Positions 1 through 7,094 of a DNA stretch of 9,423 nucleotides are shown here, one piece after another. The DNA comes from Ignavibacteriaceae bacterium. Its GTDB lineage: Bacteria; Bacteroidota; Ignavibacteria; Ignavibacteriales; Ignavibacteriaceae. Location: the NCBI GenBank assembly GCA_025449775.1, contig JANWIS010000052.1:1-9423 (forward strand), written 5' to 3'. The translations under genes and the position numbers were made by a program. The notes under the pieces were generated by a model. That model made no database searches. It was not told the origin of the DNA and was given only the letters and a program-made list of their open reading frames with translations. How positions within the stretch are numbered: position 1 is the first letter of the stretch; each line of letters opens with the position of its first letter.

Positions 1-344
1 CTTAACGCATTCCTGTTCACCATCTTTGCTCTTACTTTTGTAAGAAAGCCTTCTTCTTCTTCAGGAAATTTGTTGAATAAAAATTCACCAATGACAAGGT
101 TCAATACTGAATCACCTAAAAATTCCAGACGCTCATTTGAAAGAGAGAATTGATCACTGTCTTCAAGATAAGATCTGTGTATTAATGCTTCGAGATAAAA
201 ATTTTTATTAGTGATTGAAGAACCAATCAGCTTTTCTAAGTGGTTAAATTTTTCTATTGGGAAAGAGGATTGAAATTCTCCGGAGGTGAAATTTTTCTTT
301 TGCGGTTTGAAGAAATTAAACAACCGCGAAATACTAAGATTCAA
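1..344 (-). CDS. rnc: Ribonuclease III, N-terminal part (runs off window)
   Basis: This is the 5' end of RNase III, which cleaves double-stranded RNA in rRNA precursors and structured mRNAs. The visible 114 codons contain the family signature ERLEFLGDSVL at residues 71-81, with the acidic metal-binding residues, preceded by a LIHRSY segment (about 54-59). VRAKMVNRNAL follows at 104-114. The catalytic domain's end and the dsRNA-binding domain lie beyond base 1. No ATG exists in this frame upstream of the conserved part. An in-frame TAA lies a few codons before the best candidate, a TTG at 344-342, two bases after the fabF stop. A second TTG at 323 is possible. The protein starts with a short basic segment, SRLFNFFKP, before the conserved domain. 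The fabF-rnc order is common in bacteria and implies co-transcription. The identity is secure; the start codon is less so. Confidence 0.93.
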   Translation of the reverse strand, partial: MNLSISRLFNFFKPQKKNFTSGEFQSSFPIEKFNHLEKLIGSSITNKNFYLEALIHRSYLEDSDQFSLSNERLEFLGDSVLNLVIGEFLFNKFPEEEEGFLTKVRAKMVNRNAL

Positions 345-346
345 AT

Positions 347-1597
347 TTATTTCTCGAACTTTTTAAACAGCAATGATGCATTATGTCCGCCGAATCCGAA
401 TGTATTGCTTATAGCATAATTTATTTTTCTTTTAGTCGGCTTGTTCGGACTATAGTTTAAATCGCATTCAGGATCAGGATTTGTAAGATTTATCGTTGGA
501 GGAACAATATCATTTTCAATTGCAAAAATTGTTGCAACTGCTTCAATTCCTCCGGCAGCACCAAGCAAATGACCAGTCATAGATTTTGTTGAGCTTACAA
601 TCAGTTTATAAGCATGATCACCAAAAACAGTTTTGATAGCTTTAGTTTCATTTTTATCATTTAATTGAGTAGAAGTTCCATGTGCATTTATATAATCAAT
701 TTTTTCTAAAGATACTCCGGCATCCCTGATGGCTTCTTTCATCGATCTGACTGCACCTTCTCCTTCAGGCGCAGGAGCAGTAATGTGATATGCATCTCCG
801 GTTAAACCTACGCCAACAATTTCAGCTCGAATTTTTGCACCGCGTTTTACTGCATGTTCATATTCTTCAAGAATAATTGTTCCGGCTCCTTCACCCATTA
901 CAAAACCATTCCTGTCAATATCAAAAGGTCTTGAAGCTTCTTTGTACCTGTCATTCCAGGTTGATAAAGCTTTCATTGAATTAAACCCGCCGATTGAAAC
1001 TTCGGTTATTGCTGCTTCACTTCCACCGCTCATCATCAGGTCTGTACTTCCTCGCTGAATAAGAAAGAAAGCATCAGCAATTGCATGAGAAGCAGTTGCA
1101 CAAGCAGAAGTTGTTGCATAATTGGGTCCCTTCAAACCAAATCTTATTGAAATTTGACCTGCAGCTATGTCTGAAATCATCATAGGTATGAAGAAAGGAC
1201 TTATTTTATGCGGATCAAGTCCGTTGAAAAAGTTGAAGTGTTGTTCCTGGAGTGTTTTCATTCCGCCAATTCCGCTTCCGTAAATAACTCCAAAGCGATC
1301 CTTATCAATCTTTTCAAGATCAAGTCCTGAATCTTTAATAGCCATATCAGCAGTTGCAATTGCAAACTGTGCAAATCGATCTAATCTCCTTGTAGCTTTC
1401 TTATCGAGATATTCTTCAGGTTTGAAATTCTTTACTTCAGCAGCAAACTTTGTATCGAATTTTGTTGTATCGAATTGTGTAATATGATCAACTCCGTTTC
1501 TGCCTTCAAGCAAACCTTCCCAGAAATCCTTTAAACCAATTCCTATTGGCGTAACCACACCCATTCCCGTAATAACTACACGACGGTTATTATTCAT
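347..1597 (-). CDS. fabF: 3-oxoacyl-[acyl-carrier-protein] synthase II (KAS II)
   Basis: FabF condenses malonyl-ACP with acyl-ACP in each elongation round of type II fatty-acid synthesis. The 416 residues match the usual family length. It opens with RRVVITGMGVVTPIG (5-19). The thiolase-fold catalytic triad is complete: Cys166 in TTSACATAS, His306 in NAHGTST and His343 in STKSMTGH with Lys338. The C-terminal glycine loop FGFGGHN spans 400-406. The Cys-His-His triad and overall pattern separate it from FabH, which has Cys-His-Asn. FabB is less likely because the gene sits directly after acpP, the usual fabF position. The ATG at 1597 has a GGAG six bases upstream. The gene lies 72 bases downstream of acpP and two bases before the proposed rnc start. 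No defects are visible. Confidence 0.98.
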   Translation of the reverse strand: MNNNRRVVITGMGVVTPIGIGLKDFWEGLLEGRNGVDHITQFDTTKFDTKFAAEVKNFKPEEYLDKKATRRLDRFAQFAIATADMAIKDSGLDLEKIDKDRFGVIYGSGIGGMKTLQEQHFNFFNGLDPHKISPFFIPMMISDIAAGQISIRFGLKGPNYATTSACATASHAIADAFFLIQRGSTDLMMSGGSEAAITEVSIGGFNSMKALSTWNDRYKEASRPFDIDRNGFVMGEGAGTIILEEYEHAVKRGAKIRAEIVGVGLTGDAYHITAPAPEGEGAVRSMKEAIRDAGVSLEKIDYINAHGTSTQLNDKNETKAIKTVFGDHAYKLIVSSTKSMTGHLLGAAGGIEAVATIFAIENDIVPPTINLTNPDPECDLNYSPNKPTKRKINYAISNTFGFGGHNASLLFKKFEK

Positions 1598-1603
1598 TAG
1601 ATT

Positions 1604-1607
1604 CTCC
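1604..1607 (-). promoter_or_regulatory. Shine-Dalgarno site of fabF
   Basis: GGAG (within CCGGAG) lies six bases upstream of the fabF ATG. With the acpP site it shows that this genome uses anti-SD pairing for at least some genes. fabH, fabD, plsX and the ABC ATPase have no clear site. Confidence 0.7.
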
Positions 1608-1669
1608 GGGTAATGGTTTCAGGTTCATCTTGAAAGAAGAAAATAGTTGATCAATAATTGATATTATGA

Positions 1670-1903
1670 TCAGCTGACTTTCTCAGTCAAATATTTAACG
1701 GCATCACCAACAGTTCCGATCTTCTCCGCATCTTCGTCGGGAATGGAAATCTGAAACGCACTTTCAAAACCCATGACAAGCTCGACAATATCCAGAGAAT
1801 CAGCACCTAAGTCATTTGTAAATGAGGCTGAATTAGTAATTTGAGACTCTTCTACACCTAATTTATCCATAATAATTTCTTTCACTTTTGCTTCGACGTC
1901 CAT
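1670..1903 (-). CDS. acpP: Acyl carrier protein
   Basis: This small acidic protein of 77 residues carries growing acyl chains on a 4'-phosphopantetheine arm. The attachment site is Ser36 in the DSL motif (GADSLDIVELVM, 33-44). The four-helix pattern and the acidic recognition helix, including FESAFQISIPDEDAEKI, are typical, and the length is normal. Its substrates and partners (FabD, FabH, FabG, FabF, PlsX) are encoded around it. The ATG has the best ribosome-binding site in the window. The 115-base gap upstream is the longest inside the cluster and could hold an internal promoter for extra ACP output, but I see only weak -10/-35 matches there. The stop is TGA, with a TAA two codons later. 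Confidence 0.98.
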   Translation of the reverse strand: MDVEAKVKEIIMDKLGVEESQITNSASFTNDLGADSLDIVELVMGFESAFQISIPDEDAEKIGTVGDAVKYLTEKVS

Positions 1904-1910
1904 GTTAACT

Positions 1911-1916
1911 CTCCTA
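1911..1916 (-). promoter_or_regulatory. Strong Shine-Dalgarno site of acpP
   Basis: TAGGAG lies seven bases upstream of the acpP ATG, close to ideal pairing and spacing. It fits the high protein output expected for ACP and confirms the start codon. Confidence 0.75.
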
Positions 1917-2018
1917 CTTTAGTTTATAATTAGAGTTTATTTATTTCTAATATTTTTAATTATTGTTCAAATTTAAGGAAAATACGATTTAAGAAACAAC
2001 ATTTTACTAATTGAAGAA

Positions 2019-2771
2019 TCACATGGTCATTCCGCCATCGATTGCTATTACCTGACCGGTAATATAATCTGCTTCCGGACTACAAAGAAATCCAACTACC
2101 TTTGCAACGTCTTCAGGTTTTCCCAATCGTCCAAGTGGAATCATCTCAGCGAGTTTCTTTTTCTGATCATCAGATAATTTATTTGTCATGTCTGTTTCAA
2201 TATAACCCGGCGCAACTGCGTTAACAGTTATGTTACGAGATGCAAGTTCTCTTGCCATAGATTTTGTAAAACCAATTACTCCTGCTTTTGAAGCTGCATA
2301 ATTTGATTGACCGGGATTTCCAATTAAACCAACTACCGATGTTATATTAACGATACGTCCGTACCGCTGCTTAATCATATGCTTAATAACAGCTTTAGTA
2401 TAGTTGAAAACACTTTTCAGGTTTGTATTGATAACATCATCAAAATCTTTTTCAGTCATCCGAAGAAGAAGATTGTCACGTGTAATTCCTGCATTATTAA
2501 TTAGGATATCTACTCCGCCTAATTCTTCAACAACTTTATTTACTGTTGATTCTGCCTGTTCAAATGAAGCTGCATCAGATTTAATAGATAAAATTTTAGT
2601 TTGTGGAGATTGTACTTCACGCTTCAGTTCTTCAGCAGATTCGTCTGAACGATTATAAATAAAAGCTACATCTGAAAATAAAACTCCACTTCTGGAAACA
2701 AGCTCTTTTACAATTGCTCTCCCAATTCCTCTGCTTCCGCCGGTTACAATTGCTTTTTTATTTGTCGACAT
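2019..2771 (-). CDS. fabG: 3-oxoacyl-[acyl-carrier-protein] reductase
   Basis: FabG is the NADPH-dependent short-chain dehydrogenase that reduces 3-oxoacyl-ACP to 3-hydroxyacyl-ACP. Numbered from the ATG at 2771 (250 aa), it has the Rossmann cofactor motif TGGSRGIG (10-17), NNAG (92-95) and the catalytic set Asn117 (NTNLKSVF), Ser145 (NITSVVG), Tyr158 and Lys162 (YAASK). The end, IDGGMTM, is the usual FabG C-terminus. Two ATGs compete. The one at 2777 has GGAG only three bases before it. The one at 2771 has the same GGAG nine bases before it, so I prefer 2771; the alternative adds two residues. Either way the start overlaps the 3' end of the cysteine-rich gene by 14 or 20 bases, implying translational coupling. 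The stop is TGA, with a TAG four codons later. Confidence 0.97.
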   Translation of the reverse strand: MSTNKKAIVTGGSRGIGRAIVKELVSRSGVLFSDVAFIYNRSDESAEELKREVQSPQTKILSIKSDAASFEQAESTVNKVVEELGGVDILINNAGITRDNLLLRMTEKDFDDVINTNLKSVFNYTKAVIKHMIKQRYGRIVNITSVVGLIGNPGQSNYAASKAGVIGFTKSMARELASRNITVNAVAPGYIETDMTNKLSDDQKKKLAEMIPLGRLGKPEDVAKVVGFLCSPEADYITGQVIAIDGGMTM

Positions 2772-3378
2772 TTTCATTTACTCCGACATTAATTTCTTTT
2801 AAATACTCTTCGCGGTAATTTTCCAGTTCAAGAAATCCATCATCACCAAAAAGGTGTTTTAACTCTTCTGTATATGCTTCATAAAATGTTAAACCTGTCT
2901 TCGAACCGTTTTTACAATATGGAATTTCTCCATTGTCTTCAGTATCAATTGAAAGAACACCTTCAAATACAGTTAACGGAAAGAGAACACAATAAAGAGG
3001 TTTATGCTTCCATTTGAACTCTCCTTCTTTCAGCGCAAGCTTTTGCAAACTGCATAAACCGTTCTTATCCAGGAAAGTACATTTTCCATTTATAACTTCT
3101 GTTCCAACTGCAATACCCGATTCAAAGTCATCATCTTTTTGAGGAGCTTCAAACCACGACTCAACATCTCTTGATTGTGTTTCATCCATAATCTCTTTTA
3201 TTTTATCCTGGATTGAAAGTATATACTGATATTCTTTATAATCTGTGTAAACACCATGGTAACAACAATCACCAACACAACTACAATAGGATTTGTAAGT
3301 GAAGATTAGCGGGTCTATCAGAATTCCATTTATTTTCTTCGTGAATTTTCCGTTGGAATTATTTCGTTCTTCAGTCAT
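2758..3378 (-). CDS. Cysteine-rich DUF3109/YkgJ-like putative metal-binding protein
   Basis: This 206-residue soluble protein has no signal peptide or membrane segment. Eight cysteines stand out: Cys32, Cys34, Cys38 and Cys39 in the N-terminal cluster YCSCVGDCCYHG, Cys100 and Cys109 in GKCTFLDKNGLCSLQ, Cys130 in KPLYCVLFPL, and Cys155 in PYCKNG. This spacing, with CxFLxxxGLCxLQ and PLxCxLFPL, resembles the DUF3109 and YkgJ (CxxCxxCC) families, thought to bind zinc or an iron-sulfur cluster. The assignment is from remembered family patterns, and no biochemical role is established that I know of. Its position is unusual: its ATG overlaps the fabD stop by one base (TAATG), and its end overlaps the fabG start. 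It is therefore embedded in the fatty-acid operon and probably made in step with FabD and FabG. A role in lipid synthesis, such as redox sensing or modification of a fab enzyme, would be speculation. Confidence 0.8.
   Translation of the reverse strand: MTEERNNSNGKFTKKINGILIDPLIFTYKSYCSCVGDCCYHGVYTDYKEYQYILSIQDKIKEIMDETQSRDVESWFEAPQKDDDFESGIAVGTEVINGKCTFLDKNGLCSLQKLALKEGEFKWKHKPLYCVLFPLTVFEGVLSIDTEDNGEIPYCKNGSKTGLTFYEAYTEELKHLFGDDGFLELENYREEYLKEINVGVNENVDK
2781..2784 (-). promoter_or_regulatory. Shine-Dalgarno site deciding the fabG start
   Basis: GGAG lies inside the 3' coding end of the upstream gene. It is nine bases from the ATG at 2771 but only three from the ATG at 2777, so it favours the shorter FabG. 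Confidence 0.55.
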
Positions 3379-4292
3379 TATAAATACTTCTCCACATCTT
3401 GAAATTTATCTATCCCAAATCTTTTAACATCGGGATTAATTCGTTTTACTAATCCCTGCAAAACATTACCCGGACCAATTTCATAAAATTCTTCTATTCC
3501 ATCCGAAATCATGTTCTTAATAGTTTCTTCCCATCTGACCGGAGCAGTTATCTGTTCATTCAGCAAAGATTTTATCTCTGGAATATTATTAACTGGTTTT
3601 GCTGAGACGTTTGTATATACAGGAAATTTTGACTGATAAAAATTTGTTGCATCGAGTGCTGATTGAAATTTTCCTTTGGCAGATAACATTAATGGAGAAT
3701 GAAAAGCTGCACTAACTGCAAGTTCCTTTACTATTTTTGCTCCGGCATTTTTAGAAAGTTCCATAGCTTTTTTTACTCCTTCGAGCGAACCTGAAATAAC
3801 TATCTGACCGGTAGAATTAAAATTAGCACATTGAACAATTCCTACGACTGAAGCCACAGAACATATTTTTTCAACTACATCAGGTTCGAGACCGATAACA
3901 GCAGCCATAGTACCTTTATTATTTTCTCCGGCTTCCTGCATGGCAGAACCACGTGCTTGAACAAGCTTTAAAGCTTCATGAAATTGAATGACTCCAGAAG
4001 CAACATAAGCTGAATATTCTCCTAATGAATGACCTGCTGCAACATCTGCATCGAGGGTTCTTATAATTCCAGCTAATATTACACTATGAAGAAAAATAGC
4101 TGGCTGAGTTAACCTGGTTTGCTTCAGCTCATCTTCGGGTCCGTTAAACATTATATATGAAAGATTAACACCTAGAATATCGTCGGCTGTTTTAATCATT
4201 TCTTTTGCTTCAACAGATTTCTCAAAAAGATCTTTGGCCATACCAACATATTGAGAACCCTGCCCGGGAAATATAAAAGCTTTTTTACTCAT
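3378..4292 (-). CDS. fabD: Malonyl-CoA:ACP transacylase
   Basis: FabD moves the malonyl group from CoA to ACP, supplying the extender unit for FabH and FabF. The 304 residues are of normal length. The N-terminal FPGQGSQYVGM (8-18) contains the oxyanion-hole Gln11. The nucleophile is Ser89 in GHSLGEYSA. Arg114 (VQARG) is placed to bind the malonyl carboxylate, and His198 (AAFHSP) completes the dyad. The C-terminal EIGPGNVLQGLVKRI is also typical. The gene starts 22 bases after fabH, and its TAA shares one base with the next gene's ATG. No clear Shine-Dalgarno site precedes the ATG, but the reading frame and conserved N-terminus leave little doubt about it. All catalytic residues are present. 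Confidence 0.98.
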   Translation of the reverse strand: MSKKAFIFPGQGSQYVGMAKDLFEKSVEAKEMIKTADDILGVNLSYIMFNGPEDELKQTRLTQPAIFLHSVILAGIIRTLDADVAAGHSLGEYSAYVASGVIQFHEALKLVQARGSAMQEAGENNKGTMAAVIGLEPDVVEKICSVASVVGIVQCANFNSTGQIVISGSLEGVKKAMELSKNAGAKIVKELAVSAAFHSPLMLSAKGKFQSALDATNFYQSKFPVYTNVSAKPVNNIPEIKSLLNEQITAPVRWEETIKNMISDGIEEFYEIGPGNVLQGLVKRINPDVKRFGIDKFQDVEKYL

Positions 4293-4314
4293 TGTGTTTT
4301 ATCGAAGAGGAAAA

Positions 4315-5319
4315 TTAATCGATTGCCCACACAACGTAAGTTGCACCCCAGGTATAACCTGCACCGAATGCAGAAAGAATAATTTTATCTCCCTTCTTCA
4401 GTTTACCAGCCCTGTAATATTCTGCAAGACATGAAGGGATTGTTGCCGCTGTTGTATTTCCATATCGATCTATATTTATCATAACTTTCTCTTTACTCAA
4501 CCCCATTCTCTGTGCTGTTGCATCAATTATCCTAAGATTTGCTTGATGCGGGACAAGATATGCTATGTCTTCCGATTTCAGATTATTTTTCTGCATCAGT
4601 TCATAAGAAACATCAGCCATTCCTTTAACTGCAACTTTAAAGACTGCTTTACCGTCCTGATAAAGATAATGCATTTTTTTATCGACGGTTTCATGAGTTG
4701 GAGGATTAAGGCTTCCACCGCCTTTCATATGAAGTGCACCTTCACCTGCACCATCTATCCGAAGAATAAAATCCTGTAGTCCAAGATTATAATCTTCGGA
4801 AGGTTCGAGAAGTAATGCAGCTCCGCCGTCACCAAAAAGTATACAATTATTTCTATCAGTATAATCAACTATCGAGCTCATTTTATCAGCACCGATCACC
4901 AATACCTTTTTGTATTGACCGCTTTCAACTAACGCACAGCCAGTCTGAAATGCAAATAAAAATCCTGAACAAGCAGCTTCAAGATCAAATCCCCATGCAT
5001 TAACAGCACCGATTCTATTTTGAACGAGACATGCAGTTGCCGGAAACAACATATCCGGAGTTACAGTTGCTATAATAATACAATCAATTTCTTCGGCACT
5101 TACATTATGTCTTTGCATTAAATCCAATGCAGCATTTGTAGCAAGATCGCTTGTTGCCCCGTTTTCAAGTATTCTTCTTTCTTTTATTCCTGTCCTGGTT
5201 AAAATCCATTCGTCATTCGTATCAATAATTGATTCAAAGTATTTATTATCATAAATTTTTTCGGGGAAGTACATTCCCAAGCCCGTTATAACAGCATTAT
5301 ATTTTTTTTCTCTGGCCAT
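4315..5319 (-). CDS. fabH: 3-oxoacyl-[acyl-carrier-protein] synthase III (KAS III)
   Basis: FabH starts fatty-acid synthesis by condensing an acyl-CoA primer with malonyl-ACP. The 334 residues carry the KAS III triad Cys117 (EAACSGF), His258 (VPHQAN) and Asn288 (YGNTT). Also visible are DEWILTRTGIKERR (36-49), GDGGAALLL (163-171) and the C-terminal SAFGAGYTWGA (316-326). The Cys-His-Asn set distinguishes it from FabF. Whether the primer is acetyl-CoA or a branched acyl-CoA cannot be read from the sequence. The ATG at 5319 lies 12 bases after the plsX frame ends, with no obvious Shine-Dalgarno site, so translation may depend on coupling to plsX. That makes the in-frame TGA in plsX relevant for fabH expression too. 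Confidence 0.98.
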   Translation of the reverse strand: MAREKKYNAVITGLGMYFPEKIYDNKYFESIIDTNDEWILTRTGIKERRILENGATSDLATNAALDLMQRHNVSAEEIDCIIIATVTPDMLFPATACLVQNRIGAVNAWGFDLEAACSGFLFAFQTGCALVESGQYKKVLVIGADKMSSIVDYTDRNNCILFGDGGAALLLEPSEDYNLGLQDFILRIDGAGEGALHMKGGGSLNPPTHETVDKKMHYLYQDGKAVFKVAVKGMADVSYELMQKNNLKSEDIAYLVPHQANLRIIDATAQRMGLSKEKVMINIDRYGNTTAATIPSCLAEYYRAGKLKKGDKIILSAFGAGYTWGATYVVWAID

Positions 5320-5331
5320 TTTATTCAGTAA

Positions 5332-6366
5332 TTAATTTGATATTGAATATTCGGAAATAGCGTTTGTCATTTTCTGAATTAGATTTTTTTGGTGCATTTC
5401 ATTTGCCCTGAACACCATATTTTTAACAGCACGAATGCTGCTTGAACCGTGACCAATTATGCTGATGCCGTTAACACCGAGCAATGGTACGCCACCAACT
5501 TCCTGGTAATCAAGTTTTTTCAATGATTTTTTAAGAACATTCTTTGATAACCCTATTAATAATTTATCAAAGAAATTCTCATCAGCAGTTCATTTTAGCA
5601 GATGTTTTAATAGTTTCGGAACTGATTCACCAAACTTTATAATAATATTACCAACATAACCATCGCAGACTACAACATCAACATTTCCTACAAGTATATC
5701 TCTTCCTTCAACGTTACCAATAAAATTTAGCTTCGACTCTTTTAATAATTTTACTGCGGCTTCTGCAACTTCAGATCCTTTTCCTTCCTCTTCACCCATG
5801 CTTAATACACCAACTTTCGGATTAGTTATACCACCCATCTCTTTAGCAAAGATAGTTCCCATGATTGCATATTCAAATAAGTGAATCGGTTTTGAATCTT
5901 TACTTGCACCAACATCAAAAAGATAACATACTCCATTGACATTCGGCAGTTCCGCACCGATGGTCGGTCTTCCCAATCCAGGAATTCTTCCCATAATTAA
6001 TGTTGAAGCTGTCATCATCGCACCGGTATTTCCCGCACTAACAAACGCATCTGCTTTTTTATCTCGAACTAATTGCGCACCAACCACAATTGATGAGTTT
6101 GGTTTTGATTTAAGGGAAGCAGCAGGGCTGTCTCCCATTTCAATTACTTCATCTGCATTGATTATTGATTCTGGGCTGAGAGTTATCTTATTCGATGAGA
6201 GCACTTCTCTGATTTGCTGTTCTTTTCCAACGAGAAAGAGATCAAAATTTTTTTTCTCAAGAAATGCTTCTGCAGCACCGAGCACTGCATTCTTCGGAGC
6301 AAAATCGCCGCCCATTGCGTCGACTACGATTCTGCAACGAGAAGAGTTGTTGCCGGAATTTTTCAT
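5332..6366 (-). CDS. plsX: Phosphate acyltransferase PlsX, interrupted by an in-frame TGA
   Basis: PlsX converts acyl-ACP and phosphate to acyl-phosphate, which PlsY uses to acylate glycerol-3-phosphate. The frame spans 345 codons including the final TAA, normal for the family, but codon 259 is TGA (5592-5590). Before it are DAMGGD (16-21), SAGNTGA (110-116), FIGNVEGRD (215-223) and VVCDGYVGN (232-240). After it, in the same frame, come DYQEVGGVPLLGVNG and IIGHGSSS. The distance from VGN to DY matches my recollection of B. subtilis PlsX with one residue at the TGA, so nothing is inserted or deleted. Termination there would lose 85 residues, including the conserved GG..LLG segment. The downstream part has only a TTG (5523) as an early start. 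A hairpin follows the TGA. The gene starts 18 bases after rpmF. Nonsense mutation, sequence error and readthrough all remain open. Confidence 0.9.
5533..5580 (-). other. RNA hairpin 9 bases after the plsX in-frame TGA
   Basis: In the plsX mRNA direction, TTCTTTGATAA (5574-5564) and TTATCAAAGAA (5550-5540) form a perfect 11-bp stem around a 13-base loop. An outer helix GAGAA/TTCTT (5580-5576 with 5537-5533, ending in a G-U pair) extends it past a 1x2 internal loop. The structure starts nine bases after the TGA. No U-run follows on either strand, so it is not an intrinsic terminator. The pairing is seen directly; a role in readthrough is inference. Confidence 0.6.
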
Positions 6367-6384
6367 TTAAAGATTATTGAGGAA

Positions 6385-6564
6385 TCAGCTTTTCGGTATG
6401 AACATCGAACGTCCGGCGTAATAACCACAGGATGGACAAGCACGATGTGTTAGTTTTATTTCTCCGCAATTTGAACACGAACCCATTGAGGGAACTGTAG
6501 CTTTGTAATTAGCTCTTCGTTTATCACGTCTGCTCTTCGACATTCTTCGTTTAGGATTTGGCAT
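6385..6564 (-). CDS. rpmF: 50S ribosomal protein L32
   Basis: This 59-residue protein belongs to the large ribosomal subunit. It begins MPNPKRRMSKSRRDKRRA, the standard L32 N-terminus, which in L32 proteins follows removal of Met with a basic RNA-binding tail. It carries a zinc ribbon with Cys30-x2-Cys33 (CSNCG) and Cys43-x2-Cys46 (CPSCG), so this is the zinc-binding form. The start at 6564 lies 14 bases after the DUF177 gene, and plsX begins 18 bases further on. This yceD-rpmF-plsX arrangement is widely conserved in bacteria and couples ribosome and membrane-lipid synthesis. The stop is TGA, with a TAA six codons later. A weak GGA upstream of the ATG is the only ribosome-binding hint. Confidence 0.97.
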   Translation of the reverse strand: MPNPKRRMSKSRRDKRRANYKATVPSMGSCSNCGEIKLTHRACPSCGYYAGRSMFIPKS

Positions 6565-6578
6565 AATTTAATCCGGTT

Positions 6579-7094
6579 TTATTTTAATTTATTCTTTACT
6601 ATTAATTGCTTTAATTGTTCCCACCTAGGATCAGAGATTTGATCTTTGCAATCACACGAATCTTCATTCAGGTTTTTTCCGCATCGTGGACAAAGACCTT
6701 TGCAATCTTCCAAACATAATTTTTTCATCGGCACTGCAAGTACGGCAAAATCTCTTATATCTTTATCAAGTTCAATTTTATCTGCATCCGGGTGGAGATA
6801 AATTACATCAGTTGTATCATCATTTTCATTTTCAATGTTCTGTCTGAATAAATAAATCATTCGGTACTTGCTTACAATATCAGAACTAAATTCTTTATTA
6901 CACCTGTCACAATTCAGGTTTGCTTTAATTCTCGTCTCTGAATCAAGAATAATCTGGCTATCATATTTTGAAAGAGTAACTGTTGTAAAAAATTTACCTG
7001 AATATGGTTCTGAAACATTGATATCACTTACATCGCCTTCAAAATCGTAGTCATAATTACCGTTTGAAAGGTTAGAAACCTTAATTTTAATCAT
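6579..7094 (-). CDS. YceD/DUF177 family protein
   Basis: This 171-residue protein is a member of the YceD (DUF177) family, usually encoded just before rpmF and linked in some organisms to 23S rRNA accumulation. The N-terminal half is a beta-rich region ending in a cysteine pair, Cys62 and Cys65 (LNCDRCNKEF). The hallmark is in the C-terminal half: PMKKLCLEDCKGLCPRCGKNLN (122-143), with Cys127, Cys131, Cys135 and Cys138, then Cys147 and Cys149. DPRWEQLKQL (156-165) closes it. The cysteines suggest zinc binding, although many family members have fewer. It is the first gene of the cluster, 26 or so bases downstream of the predicted transcription start, and has no evident Shine-Dalgarno site, consistent with a short AT-rich leader. 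Confidence 0.92.
   Translation of the reverse strand: MIKIKVSNLSNGNYDYDFEGDVSDINVSEPYSGKFFTTVTLSKYDSQIILDSETRIKANLNCDRCNKEFSSDIVSKYRMIYLFRQNIENENDDTTDVIYLHPDADKIELDKDIRDFAVLAVPMKKLCLEDCKGLCPRCGKNLNEDSCDCKDQISDPRWEQLKQLIVKNKLK

Noticed and set aside
1904..2018. Internal promoter for acpP in the fabG-acpP gap
   Set aside because: Possible on spacing grounds, but only poor -35/-10 matches such as TTGTTT-N17-TTAAAT are visible in very AT-rich DNA, so I did not call it.
5332..5523. Short frame encoding the PlsX C-terminus as a separate gene
   Set aside because: It begins at a TTG with no ribosome-binding site and is the same frame as plsX. The residues before it, back to the TGA, also look like PlsX. 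It is the 3' part of the interrupted gene.
5533..5580. The hairpin as an intrinsic transcription terminator
   Set aside because: Neither strand has a U-run directly after the stem, the stem is AT-rich, and it sits inside coding sequence of a conserved operon.
5936..6453. Long plus-strand open frames opposite plsX and rpmF
   Set aside because: They are antisense shadows of conserved genes, with no family resemblance and no start signals. The same applies to the plus-strand frames at 2404-2658, 4543-4779, 4815-5003 and 6868-7050.
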